64,000 nucleotides of DNA from the NCBI GenBank assembly GCA_003241695.1, contig QFPN01000003.1:414857-478856 (forward strand), in the 5' to 3' direction. This document shows, one piece after another, positions 29,693 to 38,372 of the stretch; the first letter of the stretch is position 1, and every line of letters begins with the position of its first letter. The position numbers and the translations under genes were made by a program. The notes beneath the pieces were generated by a model. It saw nothing but the letters and a program-made list of their open reading frames with translations. It searched no databases and was not told the origin of the DNA. Origin of the DNA: Ancylobacter novellus. GTDB lineage: Bacteria > Pseudomonadota > Alphaproteobacteria > Rhizobiales > Methylopilaceae.

Positions 29693-30591
29693 GCTTGGGC
29701 GACGGAAGCTTGCGCCTCTTTCGAGGCGGCCCCGGCGGCCGGGCCGCCGCCGGACAGCAGGCGGCAGAGCCGCGCGAGCGTCGCGCGCAGGTCCTTGCGC
29801 GGCACGACCATGTCCACCATGCCGTGGTCCCTGAGATATTCCGAGCGCTGGAAGCCGGCCGGCAGCTTCTCGCGGATGGTCTGCTCGATCACGCGCGGAC
29901 CCGCGAAGCCGATCAGCGCGCCGGGCTCCGCGATGTGGACGTCGCCGAGCATGGCGTAGGAAGCGGTGACGCCGCCGGTGGTCGGGTTGGTCAGCACGAC
30001 GATGTAGGGCTTCCTGGCCTCGCGCAGCATCTCGACCGCGACCGTGGTGCGCGGCATCTGCATCAGCGAGAGGATGCCTTCCTGCATGCGCGCGCCGCCG
30101 GACGCCGCGAACAGCACCAGCGGCGTGCCGCGCGCGACGGCGGTCTCGAGCCCCTTCACGATCGCCTCGCCGGCCGCCATGCCGAGCGAGCCGCCCATGA
30201 ACTCGAAGTCCTGCACGACGACGGTGACCGGAGCGCCGTCGATGGTCCCGACCGCGATCTTCACCGCGTCCTGCATCGAGGTCTTGGCGCGGGCGTCCTT
30301 GAGACGGTCGGCGTATTTCTTCTCGTCGCGGAACTTCAGCGGGTCGTGCGGGACCTCGGGAAGCGCGATCTCCTCGTAGCCGGGGTCGAGCGTCGCGGCG
30401 AGGCGCTGGTTGGCGCCCATGCGCAGATGGTGGCCGGAACCGGGGATCACCCAGTCATTGGCCTCGACGTCCTTGTGGAAGACGAGCTGGCCGGTCTCCG
30501 GACATTTGATCCAGAGATTCTCGGCGGGCGCCTCACGGCGCTCCCAGAGACTGTTGATCTTGGGGCGGACGACGTTGATGAGCCAGTTCAT
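29689..30591 (-). CDS. accD: Acetyl-CoA carboxylase carboxyltransferase subunit beta
   Basis: A 300-residue beta subunit that, with AccA, moves the carboxyl group from biotin to acetyl-CoA. The carboxyltransferase core is clear: GGSLGMAAGEAIVKGLETAVARGTPLVLFAASGGARMQEGILSLMQM, and GGVTASYAMLGDVHIAEPGALIGFAGPRVIEQTI. The N-terminal zinc ribbon is degenerate: LWIKCPETGQLVFHKDVEANDWVIPG keeps only Cys30 of the four Cys ligands of the E. coli protein. The ATG at 30591 has AAGG at 8 bases. It lies 32 bp after trpA and overlaps folC. Confidence 0.95.
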   Translation of the reverse strand: MNWLINVVRPKINSLWERREAPAENLWIKCPETGQLVFHKDVEANDWVIPGSGHHLRMGANQRLAATLDPGYEEIALPEVPHDPLKFRDEKKYADRLKDARAKTSMQDAVKIAVGTIDGAPVTVVVQDFEFMGGSLGMAAGEAIVKGLETAVARGTPLVLFAASGGARMQEGILSLMQMPRTTVAVEMLREARKPYIVVLTNPTTGGVTASYAMLGDVHIAEPGALIGFAGPRVIEQTIREKLPAGFQRSEYLRDHGMVDMVVPRKDLRATLARLCRLLSGGGPAAGAASKEAQASVAQA

Positions 30592-30623
30592 GGGCGGAGC
30601 CTTGCGTCGCGCTTGCGCCGGCG

Positions 30624-31457
30624 TCAAGCCGCCGCACGGCCGCGGCGAACGCCCGCCGCAAGCGCCGAAACGAGATCGGTCACGGCGGAGACGGTGCGCG
30701 GGGTCGCGCGGCCGTCGCCGTCGAGGCTGTTGCGGACCGCCTCGACCAGCGCCGAGCCGACCACCACGCCGTCCGCGCCCGCCGCGATCGCGGCGGCGTG
30801 CTCGGGCGTCTTCACGCCGAACCCGACTGCGACCGGTAGGTCGGTGTGGCGTTTGAGCCGCGCCACGGCGGAGGCCACGACGCCGAAGTCCGGCGTCGCG
30901 ACGCCGGTGACGCCCGTGACCGAGACGTAATAGACGAAGCCCGCGGTGTTCTTCAGCACCGCCGGCAGGCGCGCGTCGTCGGTGGTCGGCGTCGCGAGCC
31001 GGATGAAGGCGATCCCCTGCGCGAGCGCCGGCAGGCAGAGTTCGTCGTCCTCTTCCGGCGGCAGGTCGACGACGATCAGGCCGTCGACGCCCGCCTCCTT
31101 CGCCTCACTGAGGAAGCGGTCGACGCCGTGGACGTAGATCGGGTTGTAGTAGCCCATCAGGATGACGGGGGTGTCGGCGTCGGAGGCGCGGAAGTCGCGC
31201 ACGAGCTGAAGCGTCTTCGTGAGCGTCTCGCCGCCCTTGAGCGCCCTGAGGCCGCCGGCCTGAATCGCGGGCCCGTCGGCCATCGGATCGGTGAACGGCA
31301 TGCCGAGCTCGATCACGTCGGCGCCGGCGGCCGGCAGCCCTTTGAGGATCTCGAGCGAGGTCGCGTGGTCGGGATCGCCGGCCGTGACGAAGGTCACGAG
31401 CGCTGCGCGGTTCTCGGCGCGGGCAAGCGCGAAACGGGCTTCGATGCGGGAGGTCAT
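30624..31457 (-). CDS. trpA: Tryptophan synthase alpha subunit
   Basis: A 277-residue TIM-barrel subunit that cleaves indole-3-glycerol phosphate. Catalytic Glu is in VIELGMPFTDPMADGPAIQ and Asp in IVVDLPPEEDDEL; the phosphate loop is VAVGFGVKTPEHAAAIAAGADGVVVGSALV. The ATG at 31457 with GAGGAAG upstream matches homologues. It should follow trpB directly, but about 690 bp of inserted DNA carrying a DUF559 gene on the opposite strand separates them. It may need its own promoter. Confidence 0.96.
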   Translation of the reverse strand: MTSRIEARFALARAENRAALVTFVTAGDPDHATSLEILKGLPAAGADVIELGMPFTDPMADGPAIQAGGLRALKGGETLTKTLQLVRDFRASDADTPVILMGYYNPIYVHGVDRFLSEAKEAGVDGLIVVDLPPEEDDELCLPALAQGIAFIRLATPTTDDARLPAVLKNTAGFVYYVSVTGVTGVATPDFGVVASAVARLKRHTDLPVAVGFGVKTPEHAAAIAAGADGVVVGSALVEAVRNSLDGDGRATPRTVSAVTDLVSALAAGVRRGRAAA

Positions 31458-31541
31458 GAGTTCTTCCTCGGGCCGGACGCCGCGTCGCCTACCTGGAAAA
31501 CGTAGGGCCACACGGGTGATTGGCCTAAGATCGAGCAACTG

Positions 31542-31610
31542 GAAGCGGCGCCGTTCTCCACCTCTCCCCGGCGGGGAGAGTTCGCGAGGCGAAGCCGAAG
31601 CGGGTGAGGG
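31542..31610. repeat. 69-bp direct repeat flanking the DUF559 gene (left copy, family C)
   Basis: Matches 32046-32114 at 65 of 69 positions. It contains a perfect hairpin CTCTCCCC-GGC-GGGGAGAG (31562-31580), followed by a conserved tail CGAGGCGAAGCCGAAGCGGG and GTGAGGG. The GTG of that tail is the start codon of the DUF559 gene. Confidence 0.9.
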
Positions 31611-31957
31611 CCTTGGACCGTTTCAGAACCCGGGCGAGAGCGCTCAGAAGCCGCGAGACCAGCGCCGAAGCGAAGCTCTGGCATGCGCTTCGCGCGCGTC
31701 GCCTCGAAGGCTGGAAATTCCGCCGCCAACACCCTGTCGGGCGTTACGTCGTCGATTTCATCACGCTCGCCGGCAAGCTGATCGTAGAAGTCGACGGCGC
31801 CACGCATGGAAGCGACGCCGAGATCGCGCGCGACGCTGCGCGCGCGGCCGATCTCGAAAAGCTCGGCTTTGTGGTGATGCGCGTGACCAATGTCGATATC
31901 TATGAAAATCTCGACGGCGTGCTCGAAGCGATCGACGCTCAACTGTCGGGACGTTGA
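31604..31957 (+). CDS. DUF559 domain protein (Vsr/restriction-endonuclease-like fold)
   Basis: A 117-residue protein. After a basic N-terminus comes the family pattern: LWHALRARRLEGWKFRRQHP (25-44), then GRYVVDFITLAGKLIVEVDG (46-65), His68, and RVTNVDIYENLDGVLEAI at the C-terminus. Asp51, Glu62, Asp64 and His68 correspond to conserved acidic and His positions of the Vsr/MutH-like endonuclease fold to which DUF559 belongs. It starts with GTG inside a 69-bp repeat, and a second copy of that repeat lies downstream. It is antisense to, and interrupts, the trp operon between trpB and trpA. Nuclease activity and mobility are inferred. Confidence 0.85.
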   Translation: MRALDRFRTRARALRSRETSAEAKLWHALRARRLEGWKFRRQHPVGRYVVDFITLAGKLIVEVDGATHGSDAEIARDAARAADLEKLGFVVMRVTNVDIYENLDGVLEAIDAQLSGR

Positions 31958-31960
31958 GGC

Positions 31961-32008
31961 TCCCTCTCCCGCCGCTGCGCGGCGACCTCTCCCCGCCGGG
32001 GAGAGGTG
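31961..32008. repeat. Palindromic repeat (family C, divergent copy)
   Basis: GCTCCCTCTCCCGCCGCTGC followed by a CCTCTCCCC/GGGGAGAGG hairpin begins just after the DUF559 stop. It is related to the flanking 69-bp repeats but differs in its outer parts and lacks the GCGAAGCCGAAGCG tail. Confidence 0.7.
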
Positions 32009-32045
32009 AAGCGTCGCGGTTCCCTCACGCCGGATCGAAACGCGG

Positions 32046-32114
32046 GAAGCGGCGCCGTCCCTCACCTCTCCCCGGCGGGGAGAGGTCGCGAGGCGAAGCC
32101 GAAGCGGGTGAGGG
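32046..32114. repeat. 69-bp direct repeat flanking the DUF559 gene (right copy, family C)
   Basis: Same sequence and orientation as 31542-31610 except four substitutions, including the CTCTCCCC/GGGGAGAG hairpin and the GCGAAGCCGAAGCGGG tail. It lies 31 bp from the trpB stop. Confidence 0.9.
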
Positions 32115-32145
32115 GCATTCTCCGCCTCACGTCGATCGGCCGTCC

Positions 32146-33381
<1,236 letters not shown>

Positions 33382-33383
33382 TC

Positions 33384-34025
33384 TCAAGAGGCGACGCGCA
33401 CGGCCCGGACGAAAGCCTCGATCCGCTCGGGGTCCTTCACGCCCGGCGCGCTTTCGACCCCCGACGATACGTCGACGACCGGCGCGCGCGTGACGCCAAG
33501 GGCTTCCCGGACGTTGCCGGATTTGAGACCCCCGGAAAGCACGAAGGGCCTCCGGGGGTCAAGGCCGGCGAGAAGCTCCCAGTCGAACGCCACCCCGTTG
33601 CCGCCGGGAAGCTCGGAGCCCTTCGGGGGCCTGGCGTCGAACAGCACGCGGTCCGCCGCCTCCCAGTAGGATTCGGCGCGGGCGAGATCGGCGGCTTCCG
33701 AAATTGCGACGGCCTTCCAGACCTCGCGCCCGAACCGGGCCTTGAGGTCGGCGACGCGCTCGGGCGTCTCCTGCCCATGAAGCTGGAGGATGTGGGGCGC
33801 GGAGACGGCGACCAGCGCCGTGAGCAGCGCGTCGTCGGCGTCGACGGTCAGCAGCGCGATCTTCGCCCGGCCGGCGACCCTGGCGGCGAGCGCCGCGAGC
33901 CGGTCCGGCTCGACGTGCCGCGGGCTCTCCGGAAAGGACACGAAGCCGACGACGTCCGCCCCGGCGTCGAGCGCGGCGTCGAGCGTGTCCCCGGTCGAAA
34001 TCCCGCAGATTTTTACGACGGTCAT
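33384..34025 (-). CDS. trpF: Phosphoribosylanthranilate isomerase
   Basis: A 213-residue TIM barrel. It begins TVVKICGISTGDTLDAAL with the catalytic Cys; GFVSFPESPRHVEP, LQLHGQETPERV and the catalytic Asp strand RVLFDARPPKG follow, then FVLSGGLKSGNVREAL. The ATG at 34025 gives the family N-terminus; upstream in-frame codons run through a palindromic repeat and are not coding. It is the first gene of the trp operon here. No leader peptide or attenuator was seen upstream. Confidence 0.95.
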   Translation of the reverse strand: MTVVKICGISTGDTLDAALDAGADVVGFVSFPESPRHVEPDRLAALAARVAGRAKIALLTVDADDALLTALVAVSAPHILQLHGQETPERVADLKARFGREVWKAVAISEAADLARAESYWEAADRVLFDARPPKGSELPGGNGVAFDWELLAGLDPRRPFVLSGGLKSGNVREALGVTRAPVVDVSSGVESAPGVKDPERIEAFVRAVRVAS

Positions 34026-34055
34026 TGCGACTTTCCGGACGCCCTGCATCAGCCA

Positions 34056-34179
34056 ACTGCGTGCTTCGAGACGGCTTCTTACAGAAGCTTCCTCAGCATG
34101 AGGAGGGCTCAAGATTGGCATGTTCCCACGCTCCTCATGCTGAGGAGGCCGCGTCAGCGGCCGCCTCGAAGCACGCAGT
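34056..34179. repeat. Palindromic intergenic repeat (family B, copy 2)
   Basis: Outer arms ACTGCGTGCTTCGAGACGGC and the inverted GCCGCCTCGAAGCACGCAGT agree at 19 of 20 positions. Inner CTTCCTCAGCATGAGGAGG and CTCCTCATGCTGAGGAGG units are also palindromic. The element could fold into a long cruciform or hairpin. It belongs to the same family as 7528-7650. Confidence 0.85.
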
Positions 34180-34366
34180 GACGTCAGTCTCATGCGGTGG
34201 ACCGCCCATCATGTGGGAGCGGCGCCGCCCAGAAACAAATACACATATTAATATTGGTTTTTATAAATTCCCACAAATAATTTAGGCTTTAGATTGCGGG
34301 CCTGGCGGCGTTGGGCTAAACGTCGCCCAATTTCCGGGCGCCCGCGCCCATGCACCGGAGCCGACG
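34180..34366. promoter_or_regulatory. AT-rich leader before the sulfate-binding protein gene
   Basis: The stretch 34232-34298 is strongly AT-rich (runs such as CATATTAATATTGG and TTTTTATAAATTCC) in DNA that is otherwise about two-thirds GC. It probably holds the promoter and activator site (CysB-like regulators prefer AT-rich DNA) for the sulfate importer. No exact operator can be assigned. Confidence 0.5.
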
Positions 34367-35380
34367 ATGTCCGCCCTCACCCGCCGCGCCGCGCTCGCCC
34401 TCGGCGTCGCCCTTATCGCCGCCGCGCCCGCGCGCGCCGCCGAGCCCGACACGATCCTCAACGTCTCCTACGACATCGGCCGCGAGCTCTACGCCGCGGT
34501 CGACAAGGCCTATTCGGCCGACGTGAAGGAGAAGACCGGCCGGACCGTGACCGTGAACCAGAGCCATGCCGGCACCTCCAAGCAGGCGCGCGCGATCCTC
34601 GAAGGGCTCGAGGCAGACGTCGTGACCTTCAACCAGGAACTCGACGTCCAGATCCTCGCCGACAAGGGCGGCCTCGTCGCCAAGGACTGGAAGACCAAGT
34701 TCCCGAACAACGCCTCGCCCTACTACTCGCTGCCCGCCTTCGTGGTGCGGGCCGGCAATCCGAAGAACGTGAAGAACTGGGACGACCTCGTGCGCGACGA
34801 CGTGAAGGTCGTCTTCCCGAACCCCAAGACCTCGGGCAACGCGCGCTACACCTATCTCGCCGCCTACGCCTTCGCGCTGAAGCAGAACGGCGGCGATGAG
34901 GCCAAGGCCGACGCCTTCGTGAAGAAGCTGCTGGCGAACGTGCCGGTGTTCGACACCGGCGGACGCGGCTCGACCACGACCTTCGTGGAGCGCCAGATCG
35001 GCGACGTGCTGGTGACGTTCGAGGCCGAGACCGCCGCGGTTAAGAAGGAGTACGGCGCGGACAAGGTCGACGTCGTGGTGCCGCCCGTGAGCCTGCTGGC
35101 CGAGTTTCCGGTCGCAGTCGTGGATACGGTCGTCGACCGGCGCGGCTCGCGCGCTTTCGCGACCGACTACCTGACCTACCTTTATTCGCCGAAGGGGCAG
35201 GAGATCATCGCCTCTTTCAACAACCGCGTGCAGGACAAGGCCATCATGGAGGCGAACAAGGACCGCTTCCCGACGGTCGAGCTGCTCACCGTCGACGCCG
35301 TGTTCGGCGGATGGAAGAAGGCCAACGAGACCCACTTCGTCTCCGGCGGCAAGCTCGACCAGGTGTTCGTGGGGCGGTGA
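34367..35380 (+). CDS. Sulfate ABC transporter periplasmic binding protein
   Basis: A 337-residue secreted receptor. The signal peptide is at about 1-24 (RRAALALGVALIAAAPARAA). The mature part has LNVSYDIGRELYAAVDKAY, VNQSHAGTSKQARAILEGL, ADVVTFNQELDVQILAD, VFPNPKTSGNARYTYLAAYAF and GGRGSTTTFVERQIGDVLVTFEAE, the conserved blocks of the Sbp/CysP family. It is followed by permeases CysT and CysW after a 240-bp gap filled with palindromic repeats. The ATG has CGGAG at 6 bases. Confidence 0.94.
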   Translation: MSALTRRAALALGVALIAAAPARAAEPDTILNVSYDIGRELYAAVDKAYSADVKEKTGRTVTVNQSHAGTSKQARAILEGLEADVVTFNQELDVQILADKGGLVAKDWKTKFPNNASPYYSLPAFVVRAGNPKNVKNWDDLVRDDVKVVFPNPKTSGNARYTYLAAYAFALKQNGGDEAKADAFVKKLLANVPVFDTGGRGSTTTFVERQIGDVLVTFEAETAAVKKEYGADKVDVVVPPVSLLAEFPVAVVDTVVDRRGSRAFATDYLTYLYSPKGQEIIASFNNRVQDKAIMEANKDRFPTVELLTVDAVFGGWKKANETHFVSGGKLDQVFVGR

Positions 35381-35389
35381 CGCCGCGCT

Positions 35390-35507
35390 CTTGTCCCGGC
35401 CTTGAGCCGGGACCCAGACGCGCAACGCTCCCGGACAAGATTGCCGACGGGCCGTGCGCTTTCGGAGAGCTTAGTGGATCTGGGTCCCGGCTCGAGGCCG
35501 GGACAAG
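35390..35507. repeat. Inverted pair of TCCCGGC-type palindromic repeats (family D)
   Basis: Two 28-base units, 35390-35417 and 35480-35507, are reverse complements at 27 of 28 positions. Each contains GTCCCGGC...GCCGGGAC. Related single units are at 37347-37367 and 42559-42580. The pair could form a large stem between the receptor gene and the permeases. Confidence 0.85.
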
Positions 35508-35619
35508 GCCTGAGTCTCGCGATCTTCGGCCGGCTCGCCTATAAGGCGCTCCATCCTGACGACGAACCCGGCTCGGCGCGGACCGCGCCATCCGGGATGA
35601 CGCCTTCTGATCGGCCCGC

Positions 35620-36444
35620 ATGTCCCGTTCCCCCCTCCCCGGCTTCCGCCTCGCGCTCGGGATCACGCTGCTCTATCTCGGCGTGATCGTGCTGCTGCCG
35701 CTCACGGCGCTGGTGTGGCAGGCGGCCGGCATGGGCTGGGAGCGCTTCGTCGCCGTCACCACGAGCCCGCGCTCGCTGGCGTCGTTCCAGATCACCGTTC
35801 TGGCCGCGCTCGGCGCGACAGCGTTCAACGCCGTGTTCGGCCTCGGCCTCGCCTGGGCGCTGGTGCGCTACGAATTTCCCGGGAAGCGCCTGCTCGACGC
35901 GTTGGTCGACGTGCCCTTCGCGCTGCCGACGGCGGTCGCGGGCGTCGCGCTGACCGCGCTTTTCGCCACGAACGGCTGGTACGGCGCGCTGCTCGCGCCG
36001 CTCGGGATCCAGGTCGCCTACGCGCCGCTCGGCATCATGGCCGCGATGGCCTTCACCAGCGTTCCCTTCGTGGTGCGCTCGGTGCAGCCGGTGCTGGCCG
36101 ACCTGACGGCGGAAGCCGAAGAGGCCGCCGAGACGCTCGGCGCCGGCCAGTGGCGGATCTTTTGGAGCGTCATCTTTCCCGCGATCTTCCCGGCCTTTCT
36201 CGCCGGTTGCAGCCTGTCGTTCGCGCGCTCGCTCGGCGAGTTCGGCGCGGTGATCTTCATCGCCGGCAACCAGCCGTTCCGCACCGAGATCGCGGCGCTG
36301 CTCGTCTTCATCCGGCTCGAGGAATACGACTACCAGGCGGCCGCCGCGATCGCCTCAGTGATGCTCGGCGCGGCCTTCGTGATGCTGCTCGTCGTCAACG
36401 CGATCCAGCTCTGGCACCTGCGCTATGCGAGGGAGGGACAGTGA
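35620..36444 (+). CDS. cysT: Sulfate ABC transporter permease CysT
   Basis: A 274-residue inner-membrane permease with six predicted helices. FGLGLAWALVRYEFPGKRLLDALVDVPFALPTAVAGVAL and the coupling loop AEEAAETLGAGQWRIFWSVIFPAIFPAFLAG (EAA motif) are typical; RSLGEFGAVIFIAGN is a family block. The stop overlaps cysW by GTGA. The partner ATPase CysA is not found here. Confidence 0.94.
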   Translation: MSRSPLPGFRLALGITLLYLGVIVLLPLTALVWQAAGMGWERFVAVTTSPRSLASFQITVLAALGATAFNAVFGLGLAWALVRYEFPGKRLLDALVDVPFALPTAVAGVALTALFATNGWYGALLAPLGIQVAYAPLGIMAAMAFTSVPFVVRSVQPVLADLTAEAEEAAETLGAGQWRIFWSVIFPAIFPAFLAGCSLSFARSLGEFGAVIFIAGNQPFRTEIAALLVFIRLEEYDYQAAAAIASVMLGAAFVMLLVVNAIQLWHLRYAREGQ

Positions 36445-37289
36445 GGCGAGCCCGCCGCCCCCGCGTCGGCGACGGCCCGGTCGCCAGGTCCCTGATCCTC
36501 GGCCTCGTGCTGGCGGCGACCGCGATCGTGATCGTCGGGCCGCTTGCGATCATCTTCTTCGAGGCGCTGAAGCTCGGCCTCCCAACCTATCTCGCCAACC
36601 TCGCCGCGCCCGACACGCGCCACGCGATCTGGCTGACGGTCGTCACCGCGCTCGTCGCCGTGCCGATCAACACGGCGTTCGGGATCGCGGCCGCCTACGC
36701 GGTCGCGAAATTCGAGTTCCGGGGCAAGAACCTGCTGATCGCGTTGATCGAGCTTCCGTTCTCGGTCTCGCCGATCGTCGCGGGCGTCGCCTATCTGTTC
36801 GTCTACGGCGCGCAGGGGTGGCTCGGGCCGTTCTTCCAGGCGGCCGGGATCAAGGTCATGTTCGCCTATCCGGCGATCGTGCTCGCGAGCCTGTTCGTCA
36901 CCGCTCCCTTCGTCGCGCGCGAGATCCTGCCGCTGATGCAGGCGCAGGGGTCAAGCGAGGAGGAGGCCGCGCTCTCGCTCGGCGCCTCGGGATGGCGCAC
37001 GCTATTTTCGGTGACGCTGCCCAACATCCGCTGGGCGCTGCTCTACGGCGTGCTACTGACCAACGCCCGCGTCATGGGCGAGTTCGGCGCGGTCTCGGTG
37101 GTGTCGGGCTCGATCCGCGGCGTCACCAACACGACGCCGCTGCAGATCGAGCTGCTCTATCAGGACTACAACGCCGCCGGCGCCTTCGCGGCCGCGACCG
37201 TACTCGCCGGCATCGCGCTGCTGACGATCGTGGGCAAGATCCTGGTGGAGCGGATGGACCCGGACGCCGGAAGCGGCAAGGCGGGTTAA
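36441..37289 (+). CDS. cysW: Sulfate ABC transporter permease CysW
   Basis: A 282-residue permease with a GTG start overlapping the cysT stop. VPINTAFGIAAAYAVAKFEFRGKNLLIALIELPFSVSPIVAG and the EAA loop EEEAALSLGASGWRTLFSVTLPNIRWALLYG are clear, followed by RVMGEFGAVSVVSGSIRG. The cluster would normally continue into cysA; here it ends in a palindromic repeat and an unrelated minus-strand gene, so the ATPase must be encoded elsewhere or shared. Confidence 0.94.
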   Translation: MRRARRPRVGDGPVARSLILGLVLAATAIVIVGPLAIIFFEALKLGLPTYLANLAAPDTRHAIWLTVVTALVAVPINTAFGIAAAYAVAKFEFRGKNLLIALIELPFSVSPIVAGVAYLFVYGAQGWLGPFFQAAGIKVMFAYPAIVLASLFVTAPFVAREILPLMQAQGSSEEEAALSLGASGWRTLFSVTLPNIRWALLYGVLLTNARVMGEFGAVSVVSGSIRGVTNTTPLQIELLYQDYNAAGAFAAATVLAGIALLTIVGKILVERMDPDAGSGKAG

Positions 37290-37346
37290 GCGCGCTTCCG
37301 CGAGCCGTCATCCCGGCCGCAACGAAGCGGAGAAACGCCGCCCCCC

Positions 37347-37367
37347 GTCCCGGCTCAAGGCCGGGAC
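37347..37367. repeat. TCCCGGC-type palindrome (family D)
   Basis: GTCCCGG / CCGGGAC arms (37347-37353 and 37361-37367) around a 7-base loop, 58 bp after cysW. It is the same family as the inverted pair at 35390-35507. Confidence 0.75.
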
Positions 37368-37430
37368 CAAACAGCCGGACTGCAGGACGGAAGGTCCATC
37401 TGCGTCGGGCGTAGCGCCTTCGCGTCCGCT

Positions 37431-38372
37431 TCAGCCGACTGTGCCGCACAGGTCGACGAGGATATGCGCCGCCCTTTGCGAGTAGATCTTGACCTTCCGT
37501 GAGGTCGGCAACGGGCAGGTGACGCTGAAAGTGGCCGAAGTTGCAGGGTGCCTCAGCTCCCCGGCGGCCGGGCGCTCATCGGTTGCAGGCCAGACCTGGA
37601 TATACCCTGCGCTCGACGGCGACAGGACTGCGACCTGAGCGAACATGCCCACCGTGCCCGCACGCGCAACCTGCTCGCCAAGGGTGATCGTTCTCGTCTC
37701 CCCGGCCGCGAACTTGGTCTCGGTCCGGCTGTCATACGCTCTCGCGGGGGCGCGTCTCAGGGACAGGGCGCCGCCCCCGAGCATGCCGACGCGAGCGCCG
37801 TTCCATTGAACAGTGGCGTTGACCGGCGTGTATATGGTCAGAAACAGCTTCGTTCCCGTTGGGTACGGGCCGTTGTTTTCCGAAGCCACGTCTACGAGAA
37901 CGGCCTGCTGGCTGGACGAGGTGGGGACGGGAATTGAAGCCAGTTGGTAGCTGAAGTATCCGCTATCGGCGGTCCAAAGCCAAAGCGCGCCATAAACGGT
38001 CGATCCAGTCGTGTTCGTAACGTAGAACTCCACGTCTTTGATCTGGACGCCTGCCGGAACGTCGACTGACGCCCAGAGAGACGTCTGAGCTCCGACAGAA
38101 TGGACGCCTCGACCGCCGAACTGCCTTTCGGCCGACGAGGATTCGACCGAGATGTCGAACTCGCCGATCGTCCGGTAGACGAGATAGTTTCGCCGTGGGC
38201 TTGCGATCGTGCTCGCGACCGGAGACGCCTGAGGCCTCGGCGGACCATCGAGGGCCGAAGGCGGAGCCGCCGCCGCCTCCGTGGGAGCCATCGCCGCCAG
38301 CGTTCCGGCCGACAATGCAGCGCCGGCGGCGACCAATCCACGCCGCGAAACGCCATCGAATGAATTCGTCAT
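37431..38372 (-). CDS. Tat-exported surface protein with a beta-rich repeat domain
   Basis: A 313-residue protein. A twin-arginine signal is at about 10-40 (SRRGLVAAGAALSAGTLAAMAPTEAAAA). Residues about 60-200 are beta-rich with no family I can name. The last roughly 105 residues follow a pattern I know from secreted actinobacterial proteins: a DSR start, GETRTITL, then VGMFAQVAVLSPSSAGYIQVWP, and KVKIYSQRAAHILVDLCG at the end (compare GYLTVWPxGxxRP...HLIVDVxGY). The ATG at 38372 follows GGAGG at 5 bases. It stands alone between the sulfate importer and lapA. Function unknown; probably an envelope or extracellular protein. Confidence 0.7.
   Translation of the reverse strand: MTNSFDGVSRRGLVAAGAALSAGTLAAMAPTEAAAAPPSALDGPPRPQASPVASTIASPRRNYLVYRTIGEFDISVESSSAERQFGGRGVHSVGAQTSLWASVDVPAGVQIKDVEFYVTNTTGSTVYGALWLWTADSGYFSYQLASIPVPTSSSQQAVLVDVASENNGPYPTGTKLFLTIYTPVNATVQWNGARVGMLGGGALSLRRAPARAYDSRTETKFAAGETRTITLGEQVARAGTVGMFAQVAVLSPSSAGYIQVWPATDERPAAGELRHPATSATFSVTCPLPTSRKVKIYSQRAAHILVDLCGTVG

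Noticed and set aside
31542..32114. CRISPR-like interpretation of the repeated hairpins
   Set aside because: Only two full copies, a gene between them, no regular spacers and no cas genes. No CRISPR array is visible anywhere in the window.
34026..34366. trp leader peptide/attenuator upstream of trpF
   Set aside because: No short frame with adjacent Trp codons; the hairpins there belong to the family B palindromic repeat.
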